Shown: positions 30,470 through 39,430 of the stretch, in pieces
Layout: each line of letters opens with the position of its first letter
Position numbering within the stretch: position 1 is the stretch's first letter
Assembly (NCBI GenBank): GCA_028687545.1
Contig: JAQTZZ010000006.1
Location: 86,104 to 150,103 of the forward strand
Origin: Candidatus Wallbacteria bacterium
Lineage (GTDB): Bacteria; Muiribacteriota; JAQTZZ01
Direction of reading: 5' to 3'
DNA length: 64,000 nt
Notes under the pieces: model-generated
Database searches by the model: none
Told to the model about the DNA's origin: nothing
Seen by the model: only the letters and a program-made list of their open reading frames with translations
Program-made: the position numbers and the translations under genes

Positions 30470-31531
30470 ATGTGTTACAATGGTCGCATGAACCGAGAAA
30501 TATATTCAGACCAATCTGAATCCTGGATCTGGGAGCAAGCCTGGAAGTGGCGTGAATCACTGGAATGGGCATCCGAATATGTCGCCGACACTCTGGGAGG
30601 GATTCCCAAGGTCAGGAATTTAACGATTCATCCTTTTGAAGGCGGCAGCCTGCCTTTTTTTCCTGAGGGCGAGCGCAAGCTCTATGCCATGCACTTGAAA
30701 AGCCGGAATCTCTGGTTTGTGCTTTCCGACGAAGGGAAGAATCTTCCCAGGGAGGAAGGTCTTGAATTAGTAGAAATTATGGGTAAAGCCTGGCTGGCAA
30801 GCTTTTCGGAAAACATGGGCACTGAAATCCGGGGAGCATATCATAAATTTCAATTCAAAAACAGTTATCAGGGGGTAGCGGATCAGCTTCTTTCGGAAAC
30901 CCTCAGGGAACGGCGGAAATTCTTTTTTTCCCATTTTTCTCTGCAGGGATTGACTTTCATGGCGCTGATTCCGGAATTATGGGGTTTGACAGCTGAAATT
31001 GAAAATCCTGACCAAAAAAATGGTCGTGAATCGCAGTTCGAAATTCCTTCCATGTTGAATGGAATTGTGGCTCCAGGCGAGTTCCGCATTTCAGGCTCGG
31101 CCGAGCTGTCCTCAACCTGGTTTTCCAGCAGCCTGGCTGTCGTATTCCAGGCACCGGTTTCACGCCTGTTCGGACTGGGTCTTTTTGCAGTGGATGAGGT
31201 CCAGTGGTACGACAGGAATCTTTTTTATGGGTTGAATCCAGGAATTTGGTTCGCTCTCGACCAGATGAGGAGATCGTGCCGGGAAGGTGAAACTATCAGG
31301 GTCTCGGTCTTCGGCGGGGCAAATATTTTGATCCATCCGGATGAAAAATACAGTTCCGGCTTTAACAATTGGCAGTATTTTGATAAAATAAAAAATTGCT
31401 TCAAAATTGAACTGAGTTTTGAAGAAATCGGAGGGAACGCCAGCAGCAGAGTGTTGGTTTCGCCTTCAGAAAACCGGATCGAGCTGACCGACAGTCTGGG
31501 AAACAGAAAAAACTATGCTTTCCCGGTTTAG
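30470..31531 (+). CDS. Protein of unknown function upstream of the sigma factor
   Basis: A 353-residue soluble protein (or 347 if it starts at ATG 30488). It is rich in Trp at the N-terminus (SWIWEQAWKWRESLEW) and has two apparent halves of alternating strand and helix, including LYAMHLKSRNLWFVL and LAVVFQAPVSRLFGLGL. No signal peptide or membrane segment. I do not recognise a family. It starts a five-gene plus-strand run, overlapping the next gene by 17 bp, ahead of the FliA-type sigma factor and FapA-type gene. Confidence 0.7.
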   Translation: MCYNGRMNREIYSDQSESWIWEQAWKWRESLEWASEYVADTLGGIPKVRNLTIHPFEGGSLPFFPEGERKLYAMHLKSRNLWFVLSDEGKNLPREEGLELVEIMGKAWLASFSENMGTEIRGAYHKFQFKNSYQGVADQLLSETLRERRKFFFSHFSLQGLTFMALIPELWGLTAEIENPDQKNGRESQFEIPSMLNGIVAPGEFRISGSAELSSTWFSSSLAVVFQAPVSRLFGLGLFAVDEVQWYDRNLFYGLNPGIWFALDQMRRSCREGETIRVSVFGGANILIHPDEKYSSGFNNWQYFDKIKNCFKIELSFEEIGGNASSRVLVSPSENRIELTDSLGNRKNYAFPV

Positions 31532-31811
31532 CTGGAAATTAGCGAGTTTCATTGGTGTTATACTGTCGGCGGTCGTGTTGGTTTTCGCTGGTTTAAAGAA
31601 CGGGTATGTTGTAGGAATCGAAAAAGCCTTGATCGGATTGGCCGGAGGTTTTGTTTTTGGCGGCGGGCTGGGAGAAATCCTCTGCCTTTTATTTCCGGAA
31701 CTGAAGATGGAACAAGGCGAGGATAAGGAAAGAACAGATTTCATCTTTCCTGAACTCGATCCGGATGAAAAAAGTGTGAACAAAGAAAATGAGTGTAAAA
31801 TCAGTCGATAA
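31515..31811 (+). CDS. Small membrane protein with two predicted segments
   Basis: A 98-residue protein with two membrane segments (about 9-27 and 37-60, rich in Gly) and an acidic tail of about 35 residues. It overlaps the preceding gene by 17 bp and the sigma-factor gene by 23 bp, so it is surely co-expressed with them. It resembles the small membrane proteins often found beside motility sigma genes, but I cannot assign a family. Confidence 0.65.
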   Translation: MLSRFSWKLASFIGVILSAVVLVFAGLKNGYVVGIEKALIGLAGGFVFGGGLGEILCLLFPELKMEQGEDKERTDFIFPELDPDEKSVNKENECKISR

Positions 31812-32646
31812 GGGGTTTTCAACGGTAAGAACAGCAGCTGAACCTTCATTATCATCGCTTGTTTCCGGTAAACGAGGGGGAATCGTGTCTGAAGAAGAAC
31901 TGAAACTTTGGAATGACTATAAGGAAAACCAAAACCCAAAGGCCAGGGAGCGGTTGATAGTCAAATATACCCCTTTCGTCAAGCTGATCGCAGGCAGAAT
32001 GGCGATGAACCTTCCCAAGAACATTGAAGAAGGGGATCTGATGAGTTACGGCATGCTCGGCTTGATCGATGCAGTTGAAAAGTTTTCCCTGGATAAGAAC
32101 GTCAAGTTCGAAACGTACGCCCAGCTGAGGATCAATGGTGCCATCCTGGATGAATTGCGCAATCTGGACTGGGCTCCCAGATCCCTTCGCCAGAAGATGC
32201 GCGTACTGGAAAAAATCACAGATGACCTTTCACAGAAACTCGGGCGTACTCCGAATGATGAAGAGATTGCCCGGGAAATGAACATCCCTCTTGAAGAATT
32301 ATATAAATTGTATAATGAAACAAAGAAATCCCTTTTGCTTTCACTGAATGAAATATACGAGGACGAGGAATCCAGCTCGTCCAGACTCGATTTCATCAGC
32401 GACAACGGGCGCAACTCTCCACAGGAACTCCTGGAAAGCCAGGAACTCAAGGATATGCTTGCCAATGCTCTGGAAGAACTTTCAGAGCGTGAGAAGCTTG
32501 TTGTCACGCTGTATTATTACGAAGAATTGACCTTGAAAGAAATCGCCCAGATCCTCGGAGTTACGGATTCCAGGGTTTCACAACTTCATACAAAGGCTAT
32601 TCTAAGGTTGCGCGGCAAGCTGGGGAAAATGCGGAAATCTGATTAG
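31789..32646 (+). CDS. FliA/WhiG-family RNA polymerase sigma factor
   Basis: A 285-residue sigma-28-type factor. Region 2 includes LIVKYTPFVKLIAGRM, IEEGDLMSYGMLGLIDAVEKF and FETYAQLRINGAILDELRNLDWAPRS, the latter a hallmark of FliA/WhiG. Region 3 has KLGRTPNDEEIAREM, and region 4 has LSEREKLVVTLYYYEELTLKEIAQILG plus the HTH VTDSRVSQLHTKAI. In other bacteria it controls motility, chemotaxis or sporulation genes. No flagellar genes lie in this window. An N-terminal extension of about 35 residues is not part of the family core. Confidence 0.93.
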   Translation: MSVKSVDKGFSTVRTAAEPSLSSLVSGKRGGIVSEEELKLWNDYKENQNPKARERLIVKYTPFVKLIAGRMAMNLPKNIEEGDLMSYGMLGLIDAVEKFSLDKNVKFETYAQLRINGAILDELRNLDWAPRSLRQKMRVLEKITDDLSQKLGRTPNDEEIAREMNIPLEELYKLYNETKKSLLLSLNEIYEDEESSSSRLDFISDNGRNSPQELLESQELKDMLANALEELSEREKLVVTLYYYEELTLKEIAQILGVTDSRVSQLHTKAILRLRGKLGKMRKSD

Positions 32647-32662
32647 CAACAAGGAGATGGGG

Positions 32663-34498
32663 ATGACAAATCAATTGATTATGGAAGCCCCTTCAATCGA
32701 AGAATGCCTGAAAAAAGCTTGTGTTGAGCTTAAATGTCAGAAAGAAGATCTTGATTTCGAAGTTCTGGCTGAAGGCAAGAAAGGTCTCTTCGGCCTGGTC
32801 AGCCAGAATTTCAAGCTGCGTGTCCTGCTTAAAAAAACTCTATTGAGTGACGAAGAAAAAATCGACAAAGTACTGGATGATGTACAGAAACTGGCTGTGG
32901 AAATCAACGGTTATTGCGACATCAGACGCGAAAATGACGGTATTTTTCTGATAATCACCCCTCCCCGGGGAAAGGGCTCCAGGATCACCCTGGATCAGGC
33001 TGCGAAATTTGTGGAAGAGTATGGAATCGTGAATGTGGATTTTGACGCGATTTCTGAAGCTGTTAACCGTTCAGACGAGAAACCTGTCAGAATCGCGGAA
33101 TTCGACCCGGCTGTATACAAAGACGGAGAAGCGCAGCTGATTCTAAGCAAAGACCTGATGACTATGGAGTTGATCCTTGTATCCCCGAAGGGCGGCAATC
33201 CGGTGTCATTCGAACAGGTCATGGATTTGATCCGGGAGAACGGCGTCAAAGTCAAGCTCAAGGAGAATGAAATTAAAGAGGCCATTTCAGGCAATATATA
33301 CAACAAGGCGATTGTGATTGCTGAAGGCACACCCCCGAAGAACGGGTCTGATGCCAGGATCGAGTATAAATTCAAGCCCAAAAAGGATAAGCTTGCACCC
33401 TCTCTGCGTGATGACGGCGGAGTCGATTTCAAGAAACTCAACCTGATCGATAATATCGTCAAAGGCGAGAAAATCGGAGAGAAGATCGCAGCAACTCCCG
33501 GTGAACCCGGCCAGAACCTGCTCGGTGAACTGGTAAACGCGATACCAGGCAGGGATATCATGCTGATTCCAGGTAAAAATGTTGTGCTTGGCGCTGACGG
33601 ATTGACGCTGATCGCTATGATCGACGGGCAGGTCTGCTTTAAAAAAAACGTGCTCAACGTGATGCCGGTATTAACTGTGGCCGGGGATGTGGACTATGCC
33701 AGCGGAGATCTTGATTTTGCAGGGAATGTGGTTGTCAAGGAAAACATCCTCGACGGTTTTACGGTGAGTTCCAAGGGTGACATTGATGTCGGCAAGACTA
33801 TCGGTGCAAGCTATGTCGAAGCTACCGGAGATATCGTCGTCATGGGGGGAATACTCGGCAAAGACAAGGGCGAAATCAAGTGCGGAGGCAGCCTGTTCGC
33901 AAAGTTCATAGAGAACTGCAGTATCGAGGCCAAGGAAGAGGTGATTGTGGAGCGTGCGATTATGCACAGCAGGGTAAAAGCCAAGCGTGTAATAGTCACC
34001 AGTTCAAAAGGGCTGATCGTAGGAGGCGAAATCCAGGCTGAGGACGAAGTGGAGGCAACTGCGATCGGTTCGACCATGGCCACCAAAACCTCGATCATAC
34101 TCGGTACCAGCAGGGAGCTGCTGCAGCGCATGGCGGATCTGGATAAAGCCTGCAAGGAGACTGTGGCCAATCTTACCAAAGTCAATCAGGCTGTCGGCAT
34201 GATTCAAAAACTCAAGGAACGTTCCGGCGAACTGAACGAGGAGAATCAGAACAAGCTTAACAAGACACTGGCCATCAAAAAACAGCTCGATGTCACCATG
34301 AAGGAACAGGACGAGAGCAAAACCAAGCTGGATGAACAGCTCGAGTCCGCCAGAGGCGGGAAGATCAAAGTCCAGAAAGTCATATATCCCGGGGTAACCG
34401 TCACTATCGGTAAAAGTGTACTCCAGGTCAAGGAGGAGATCAAATCCGCCTGCCTGGTATATGAGGAAGGCTACGTGAAAATCAAACCTTATGCCTAA
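32663..34498 (+). CDS. FapA-like (DUF342) protein with an N-terminal Jag_N domain
   Basis: A 611-residue protein. Residues 1-60 form a Jag_N domain (APSIEECLKKACVELKCQKE ... GKKGLFGL). The middle and C-terminal regions are FapA/DUF342: VTVAGDVDYASGDLDFAGNV-like beta-helix repeats rich in Gly and Val (about 340-480), then a coiled coil (about 500-570) and a final beta segment. I place the start at 32663, six bases after AAGGAG. DUF342 proteins often neighbour FliA-type sigma genes at the end of motility operons. Its molecular task is not settled. Confidence 0.88.
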   Translation: MTNQLIMEAPSIEECLKKACVELKCQKEDLDFEVLAEGKKGLFGLVSQNFKLRVLLKKTLLSDEEKIDKVLDDVQKLAVEINGYCDIRRENDGIFLIITPPRGKGSRITLDQAAKFVEEYGIVNVDFDAISEAVNRSDEKPVRIAEFDPAVYKDGEAQLILSKDLMTMELILVSPKGGNPVSFEQVMDLIRENGVKVKLKENEIKEAISGNIYNKAIVIAEGTPPKNGSDARIEYKFKPKKDKLAPSLRDDGGVDFKKLNLIDNIVKGEKIGEKIAATPGEPGQNLLGELVNAIPGRDIMLIPGKNVVLGADGLTLIAMIDGQVCFKKNVLNVMPVLTVAGDVDYASGDLDFAGNVVVKENILDGFTVSSKGDIDVGKTIGASYVEATGDIVVMGGILGKDKGEIKCGGSLFAKFIENCSIEAKEEVIVERAIMHSRVKAKRVIVTSSKGLIVGGEIQAEDEVEATAIGSTMATKTSIILGTSRELLQRMADLDKACKETVANLTKVNQAVGMIQKLKERSGELNEENQNKLNKTLAIKKQLDVTMKEQDESKTKLDEQLESARGGKIKVQKVIYPGVTVTIGKSVLQVKEEIKSACLVYEEGYVKIKPYA

Positions 34499-35552
34499 AG
34501 TTTTTCTGATTTTTCTGATTAGCTTTTTTCAGTTTCCGCTTCATGCGGAGAGCAACGGGTTTCAAGTTGCCAGGGGGTTAAATTATTACTGCCTGAAAAA
34601 TCAGAAATTCGACGGACCCCTTGTAATACATATCCTGATGATGGATTTATCTAATCCTCAACGAAAAATCAAGATCGTTCTGGCAGGAGACAAATCCAAC
34701 GAAAGGAATACTCTCACCGCGATCTGCAGGAGCGCCAAGCCACTGGCAGCCGTCAACGGCACTTATTTCGGCAAGGAAACAGGGACCCTCGGGATTCTGA
34801 TGAGCAACAGGGAACTTCTAAGCGTCCCTCTCAAGAGCCGGACCGCCTTCGGAATCACGGCCGACCGCAGGGAAATCTGGGGCAATCCTGTCTTCAAGGG
34901 GATGGTGGAATTCCGTGAGAGCGGCCGCTCATACTCACTGGATGGGATCAATCAATGCACCAGCCGCAGCCAACTGGTCCTTTACACGCACGATTTCGGC
35001 ACTTTTACCCCTGTACAGCCGGGATGCAGGGAGTTTGTGATCCTGCGGGACACAGTGTTCGGCCTGGGTGAGGGCGGCAGCCTGATCCCGCCGGGAGGAT
35101 ATGTGCTTGGGGCATATGGCGACTATGCAGAGTCCCTCAAGTCAGTGAGCCTGCTGGAACACGTCAAAGTGATGAGCGGGCTTGACTATAGATGGTCTTT
35201 CGCCGAATATGCCATCGGCGGCGGGCCAAGGCTTCTGCGGGACGGCAAGCTATGTCCCTTCGAGGACCGGGAGCAGTTCCAGAACGACATTCTGGTCGGA
35301 CGCGCCCCCAGGACTGCGCTGGGCACCATCGACAACAAGATCGTGATGGTGGTGATAGACGGGAGGCAGCCTGACTACAGCATCGGAGTCACTCTGGAAG
35401 AACTGGCCGAAATCATGCTGAATCTCGGCTGCAAGAATGCCCTGAATCTGGACGGGGGAGGTTCAGCCACGATAGTCGTCAACAATCAGCTTATGAATCG
35501 TCCCTCTGACGGCCGCGAGCGTCCGATCAACAACGCTTTGTTACTTTATTAG
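34491..35552 (+). CDS. Exported phosphodiester glycosidase (NAGPA/DUF2233) family protein
   Basis: A 353-residue protein with a signal peptide (MPKVFLIFLISFFQFPLHA). The domain follows the phosphodiester glycosidase family: AAVNGTYFGKETGTLGILM, GGGPRLLRDGK, RAPRTALGTIDNKIVMVVIDGRQ, and NLDGGGSATIV with the conserved Asp-Gly-Gly-Gly-Ser. Members hydrolyse sugar phosphodiesters or act in exopolysaccharide and sporulation systems. It overlaps the FapA gene by 8 bp, so it belongs to the same operon. The substrate is unknown. Confidence 0.9.
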   Translation: MPKVFLIFLISFFQFPLHAESNGFQVARGLNYYCLKNQKFDGPLVIHILMMDLSNPQRKIKIVLAGDKSNERNTLTAICRSAKPLAAVNGTYFGKETGTLGILMSNRELLSVPLKSRTAFGITADRREIWGNPVFKGMVEFRESGRSYSLDGINQCTSRSQLVLYTHDFGTFTPVQPGCREFVILRDTVFGLGEGGSLIPPGGYVLGAYGDYAESLKSVSLLEHVKVMSGLDYRWSFAEYAIGGGPRLLRDGKLCPFEDREQFQNDILVGRAPRTALGTIDNKIVMVVIDGRQPDYSIGVTLEELAEIMLNLGCKNALNLDGGGSATIVVNNQLMNRPSDGRERPINNALLLY

Positions 35553-35569
35553 AATTTCTCTACCATAGT

Positions 35570-35599
35570 TGAAGTCAATGTAAAAACAGTGATACTATT
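35570..35599 (+). promoter_or_regulatory. Promoter of the DUF4143 ATPase gene
   Basis: TTGAAG (35570-35575), an 18-bp spacer and TACTAT (35594-35599) fit a vegetative promoter 33 bp before the start codon. The -10 lies within a large palindrome, described separately. Confidence 0.6.
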
Positions 35600-35623
35600 A
35601 ATGCATCGAATGCAATAATAGTG
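35595..35623. promoter_or_regulatory. 13-bp inverted repeat overlapping the -10 box
   Basis: ACTATTAATGCAT (35595-35607) and ATGCAATAATAGT (35611-35623) are inverted with one mismatch around a CGA loop. It begins inside the -10 box of the ATPase promoter and ends 8 bp before the GTG start. Such placement suits an operator or a 5'-end RNA hairpin blocking translation. Confidence 0.5.
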
Positions 35624-35631
35624 AGGTTAAC

Positions 35632-36930
35632 GTGATTCAAAGAGAACTAATGGAAACTATTGCCCCTTATCTCGAACGGCCGGAATTTCTGGCTGTCATT
35701 GGTCCGCGCCAGGCCGGAAAAACCACTTTGCTGGAAATGCTTAGAAACCATCTCGTTGAAAAGCACGGAATACCGTTTGAAATGACCGGCTTTGTCACCT
35801 TCGAAAACCGTAAACACTTAGTCCAGTTTGAATCAGATCCGGTATCCTTTGTGCGCTCGTTTGTGCCCGGGGAACGCACAGGCACCTTCTACCTCATGAT
35901 TGACGAGTTCCAATACGCTGAGAATGGCGGACAGAAACTGAAGCTTGTTTACGATACACAGAAACAGATCAAGGTGATCGTAACCGGGTCTTCGTCGCTC
36001 GAAATAGCAGCAACCGGCAGGCACATGACGGGCCGCATGCTGTATTTCATGCTCTACCAGTTCGGCTTCAGCGAGTTCCTTAAAACCCGGGACAACAGGC
36101 TTCACGAAATCTACCTGGAAAACAACCGGAAGATTCTGGAGCTGCTCCTGAAAGACAGGCGGCCTGAATTTGAGAACGGCTGTGATCTTTTCAGGGACGA
36201 ATTTATCACTCGTTTTGAAGAATATTCCGTATTCGGGGGATATCCGGCAGTGGTGCTCGCTGATACTGACGATATCCGCGCCAAGATCTTGGAGGATATC
36301 TTCAACGGCTATATCATGAAAGACGTTAAAGGACTCCTGGAACTGGCCACAGACAGGAACCTGCTTCTGCTTGCGAAACTCCTGGCCACCCAGACCGGGA
36401 ACATTGTCGTTTACAAAAACCTTGGCCAGGCTGCCTCACTGGACAGCCGCAATCTCAAGAAACACCTCTCGCTGCTCGAACAAACCTTCATTGTACGGGA
36501 AGTAAAACCTTTCTTCAGGAACAGGCAGAGCGAACTCTGCAAGAATCCGAAGTATTATTTTATCGACCAGGGGTTCAGGAACTGCCTGCTCGGAAATTTT
36601 TCGACTCCTGATCAGAGGACTGACGCAGGAGTACTGGTCGAAAATACGGTTTTTACAAGATTGAACAATCTGCTCGGCAGCATGGAACGGCTTAATTTCT
36701 GGCGGACCAAGGCTGGCGCTGAAGTCGATTTCGTGATCAGCAGGGGAGAAAAAATCATACCTGTCGAAGTAAAGTACTCCGATTTTAAAAGCCCGCAGAT
36801 CACACGGAGCCTGTCCAGTTTCATCGATACTTTTTCGCCTGGGATCGCCTGCGTGCTCACAAAAAACTTCATTGGAAGCATGAAAAGAAATGGCACTGCA
36901 GTATTTTTCTTTCCAGTGTATTACCTTTAG
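35632..36930 (+). CDS. AAA+ ATPase with C-terminal DUF4143 domain
   Basis: A 432-residue stand-alone ATPase of the type annotated AAA_14/DUF4143. Walker A is GPRQAGKTTLL (about 24-34), Walker B LMIDEFQYAE, followed by VIVTGSSSLEIA. The C-terminal domain includes FYF-DQGFRN, FWRTKAGAEVDFVISRGEKIIPVEVKYSD, which has the EVD...EVK pattern of a PD-(D/E)xK nuclease fold. The function is unproven; the family is common in accessory regions. GTG start preceded by GTGAGGT. It has its own promoter and no partner gene. Confidence 0.9.
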   Translation: MIQRELMETIAPYLERPEFLAVIGPRQAGKTTLLEMLRNHLVEKHGIPFEMTGFVTFENRKHLVQFESDPVSFVRSFVPGERTGTFYLMIDEFQYAENGGQKLKLVYDTQKQIKVIVTGSSSLEIAATGRHMTGRMLYFMLYQFGFSEFLKTRDNRLHEIYLENNRKILELLLKDRRPEFENGCDLFRDEFITRFEEYSVFGGYPAVVLADTDDIRAKILEDIFNGYIMKDVKGLLELATDRNLLLLAKLLATQTGNIVVYKNLGQAASLDSRNLKKHLSLLEQTFIVREVKPFFRNRQSELCKNPKYYFIDQGFRNCLLGNFSTPDQRTDAGVLVENTVFTRLNNLLGSMERLNFWRTKAGAEVDFVISRGEKIIPVEVKYSDFKSPQITRSLSSFIDTFSPGIACVLTKNFIGSMKRNGTAVFFFPVYYL

Positions 36931-37006
36931 GCATGTTTCTCAGGAAATTGTACTACCATCTGGCAGGTTACACTTTTGTGGAAGGGATGACAGCGTTTGC
37001 CCTGCC

Positions 37007-37051
37007 ATTTCACCTGAAATAGTTGTCAACCATTTCGGAAAACATTACAAT
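37007..37051 (+). promoter_or_regulatory. Promoter and adjacent palindrome of the GNAT-LuxE-LuxC operon
   Basis: TTGTCA (37023-37028), a 17-bp spacer and TACAAT (37046-37051) form a good vegetative promoter about 44 bp before the acetyltransferase start. Two bases upstream of the -35 lies ATTTCACCTGAAAT (37007-37020), an inverted repeat that may be an activator or repressor site. A further inverted pair, TGGCAGG (36961-36967) and CCTGCCA (37001-37007), lies just upstream. Confidence 0.65.
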
Positions 37052-37094
37052 TATTCATAAAGTTTTACAGCTTCCAAAAAAAGGTGGTGTACCA

Positions 37095-38273
37095 ATGATT
37101 CCCAGTTTCAGGAGAAAAGTCCGGATCGGGGACCAGGAGTTCCTGATCGCCACAGCCAGAAAACGCGATGTCAAGGCGATCCAGGAACTGTATAACGAGG
37201 TTTACGAGGGCAATTTCACGCTGCCTGAAATCATCCAGCGCAAAAAGATGGAAAAAATCATGTATGACGAAAGCCATCTCTGGATACTGGCAGTGCAAAA
37301 CAAGAGGATCTGCGCCTCATACATCTTTGCCATCGAGCTGGAGAAGAAAATCGGCAAGCTTTATGCTGCAGTCGTGCACCCGGATTTCCGGGGAAACGAC
37401 CTGATGGTGAAAATGATCACTTGCACAAAAAAATATCTGGAAAAAGAGATGAACATCTATCTGGATACTGTCTACGCCACTTTCCGCACTGTGTCGCTCG
37501 CTCCGCGCAAAGTGCTGTCAGACATGGGATTCAAGAGCCTGGGCATCTTCCCCAACGTGCACAGGGTGGACGAGGAAGAAACGCACGGGCTGCAGGCCTG
37601 GATCTCCGAAGAAGCAGTCAGGAACCGCAAGAAACCGCCATTTCTGCTGCCTGAGATGATCCCGATCTACGATGTTGTGCGCCAGGAGATGGGGCTTGAA
37701 GAAGCCATAATCTGCGACGAACATAAGGAACGTGAGCTCAAGTTCGACAAAATACTGCAGGGTGAGATCGTGAAAAAGACTTTCCTTGCTTTGAAGAAAA
37801 AAGGGGGCCTGTTTTTCGACTTTTTCCCGCTGCATGAACCTAACTACTGTTTCGAGAATTCTGCCGAATCGATCAAAGTATTCATGTATGTAGAAGAAAA
37901 GGACGGGCATTCATGCGTTACCGGAATCCAGGCCAGGCAGAAGGACGATCTGGCCAGGATCCTGAAAGGTGTGATCAGCACCGGTGCCACTCTCAGAATG
38001 GACTACATCGAATTACTGGTATCAGGGTATGACATCAAGCAGCAGAAATCTTCGCTGGACGCCGGGTTCCTCCCTTGCGCCTATTATCCGGCTTTTGACC
38101 TTGCCGATGGAGAGAGGCTGGATTTCATAGTCTGCGCCTATTCTTCGCGTGAGCTGAATTTCTCCAATGTGAAACTTTTCGAGACAGACAGGCAGTTCAT
38201 TGACGCCTATCTGCAAAACACCCCCTATAAAAATATACTGCCCAAAATTTACTGCGAGAAGCGGAAAAAATAA
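37095..38273 (+). CDS. GNAT-family N-acetyltransferase
   Basis: A 392-residue protein whose first 170 residues are a GNAT domain: IATARKRDVKAIQELYNEVY, HLWILAVQNKRICASYIFAIE, and the acetyl-CoA loop AAVVHPDFRGNDLMVKM. A second half of about 220 residues has no family I recognise. ATG 37095 follows AGGTGGTG; the longer frame from 37023 would begin inside the -35 box. It is first in an operon with a LuxE-like and a LuxC-ligase gene, so its substrate may be made or activated by them. Confidence 0.85.
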   Translation: MIPSFRRKVRIGDQEFLIATARKRDVKAIQELYNEVYEGNFTLPEIIQRKKMEKIMYDESHLWILAVQNKRICASYIFAIELEKKIGKLYAAVVHPDFRGNDLMVKMITCTKKYLEKEMNIYLDTVYATFRTVSLAPRKVLSDMGFKSLGIFPNVHRVDEEETHGLQAWISEEAVRNRKKPPFLLPEMIPIYDVVRQEMGLEEAIICDEHKERELKFDKILQGEIVKKTFLALKKKGGLFFDFFPLHEPNYCFENSAESIKVFMYVEEKDGHSCVTGIQARQKDDLARILKGVISTGATLRMDYIELLVSGYDIKQQKSSLDAGFLPCAYYPAFDLADGERLDFIVCAYSSRELNFSNVKLFETDRQFIDAYLQNTPYKNILPKIYCEKRKK

Positions 38274-38305
38274 TTACAGGCATTAGAAAAGACTATTTAG
38301 GAGTC

Positions 38306-39430
38306 ATGATGGATAAAATGGACATCCTGATCGAGAAACACGCTCCTTATGAAACAGGAAAACCTGCGCAAAAGGCTTTTTATGATGCGCTCAATGAATG
38401 TTTTGATTTTCATTATTCCAGGAACGATCTTTTCCGCAAAAATGCGGATTTCTTCGGAAAAAAGTGCCCCAGAAGCGATGCAGATCTTCCCGCTTATCCT
38501 TATCTTTTCGTGGATCTTTTCAAATCCAGGCGGATGTGCAGTGTCAAAGCCCGCGAGATCAGGATCAGGTTATCCTCGTCAGGCACAGGCGGGAGGAAGA
38601 GCTATCATTACCTTGACGGGATCAGCCTTTCCCGGATAAAACGCATCGTGGCCAAGACTTTCGATGACCACGGACTGGTGTCTGACAAGCGCTGCAACTA
38701 CCTCTGCTTCACCTATGACCCGAAGGTGGCTAAAGATGTCGGCACTGCCTTTTCCGACAAGCTGCTGACCGGGTTGACTCCCCGGGCTTCAGTATATTAC
38801 AGCCTGAAATTCAACGATAAATCCGGAGAGTTTGAGTTCAACGAGCAGGAATGCGTGGAACTTCTGAAAAAATACCAGAAATCCGGCCTTCCCCTCCGTA
38901 TCCTGGGTTTTCCCGCTTACCTCTGGAAAGTACTTACTTCCCATCATGGTGATTTTTCGTTTCCAGCCGACAGTTTCGTGATTACCGGAGGCGGCTGGAA
39001 GCTGCATACCGGCGAGGAAGTACCCAAGCAGGTCTTCAAAGGCATGATCGGGAAAAAGCTCGGCATTGCTCCTGACCATATTGTCGACACATATGGGATG
39101 GTGGAACACGGGATTCCTTACATTGACTGCCGGGAGGGAAATTTCCACGTGCCGATCTATGCCAGGGTTCTGGCACGCGAACCGTTGAGCCTTTCCGTCA
39201 TGCCATACGGCGGGGAAGGCATCGCCCAGCTCGTTTCGCCTTACATGCACTCCTTCCCGGCTGTCTCACTGCTTTCTACCGACCGGATCAGCATGGGTGA
39301 AGGCTGTGCCTGCGGCAGAAAAACACCTTTTTTCAATATTCTGGGCCGCGGCGGGGTGAAAAAGCATAAAGGCTGTGCGATCAATGCCGCTGAACTGCTG
39401 GCCAGGCAGGAAGGGAGACGTCATGCCTGA
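38306..39430 (+). CDS. LuxE-like acyl-protein synthetase
   Basis: A 374-residue adenylate-forming enzyme of the LuxE/PaaK superfamily. The glycine-rich adenylation loop SSSGTGGRKS is at about 90-99, ITGGGWK and VDTYGMVEHGIP follow the family core, and a C-terminal GCAINAAELL contains a Cys at about 357. In bioluminescent bacteria LuxE activates fatty acids and carries the acyl group on a C-terminal Cys before LuxC reduces it. TAGGAG precedes the ATG. It overlaps the next gene by 8 bp. No luciferase genes occur nearby. Confidence 0.87.
   Translation: MMDKMDILIEKHAPYETGKPAQKAFYDALNECFDFHYSRNDLFRKNADFFGKKCPRSDADLPAYPYLFVDLFKSRRMCSVKAREIRIRLSSSGTGGRKSYHYLDGISLSRIKRIVAKTFDDHGLVSDKRCNYLCFTYDPKVAKDVGTAFSDKLLTGLTPRASVYYSLKFNDKSGEFEFNEQECVELLKKYQKSGLPLRILGFPAYLWKVLTSHHGDFSFPADSFVITGGGWKLHTGEEVPKQVFKGMIGKKLGIAPDHIVDTYGMVEHGIPYIDCREGNFHVPIYARVLAREPLSLSVMPYGGEGIAQLVSPYMHSFPAVSLLSTDRISMGEGCACGRKTPFFNILGRGGVKKHKGCAINAAELLARQEGRRHA

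Noticed and set aside
37023..37094. A longer N-terminus for the GNAT protein
   Set aside because: The first codon would lie in the -35 box of a good promoter, and the added residues lack family similarity.
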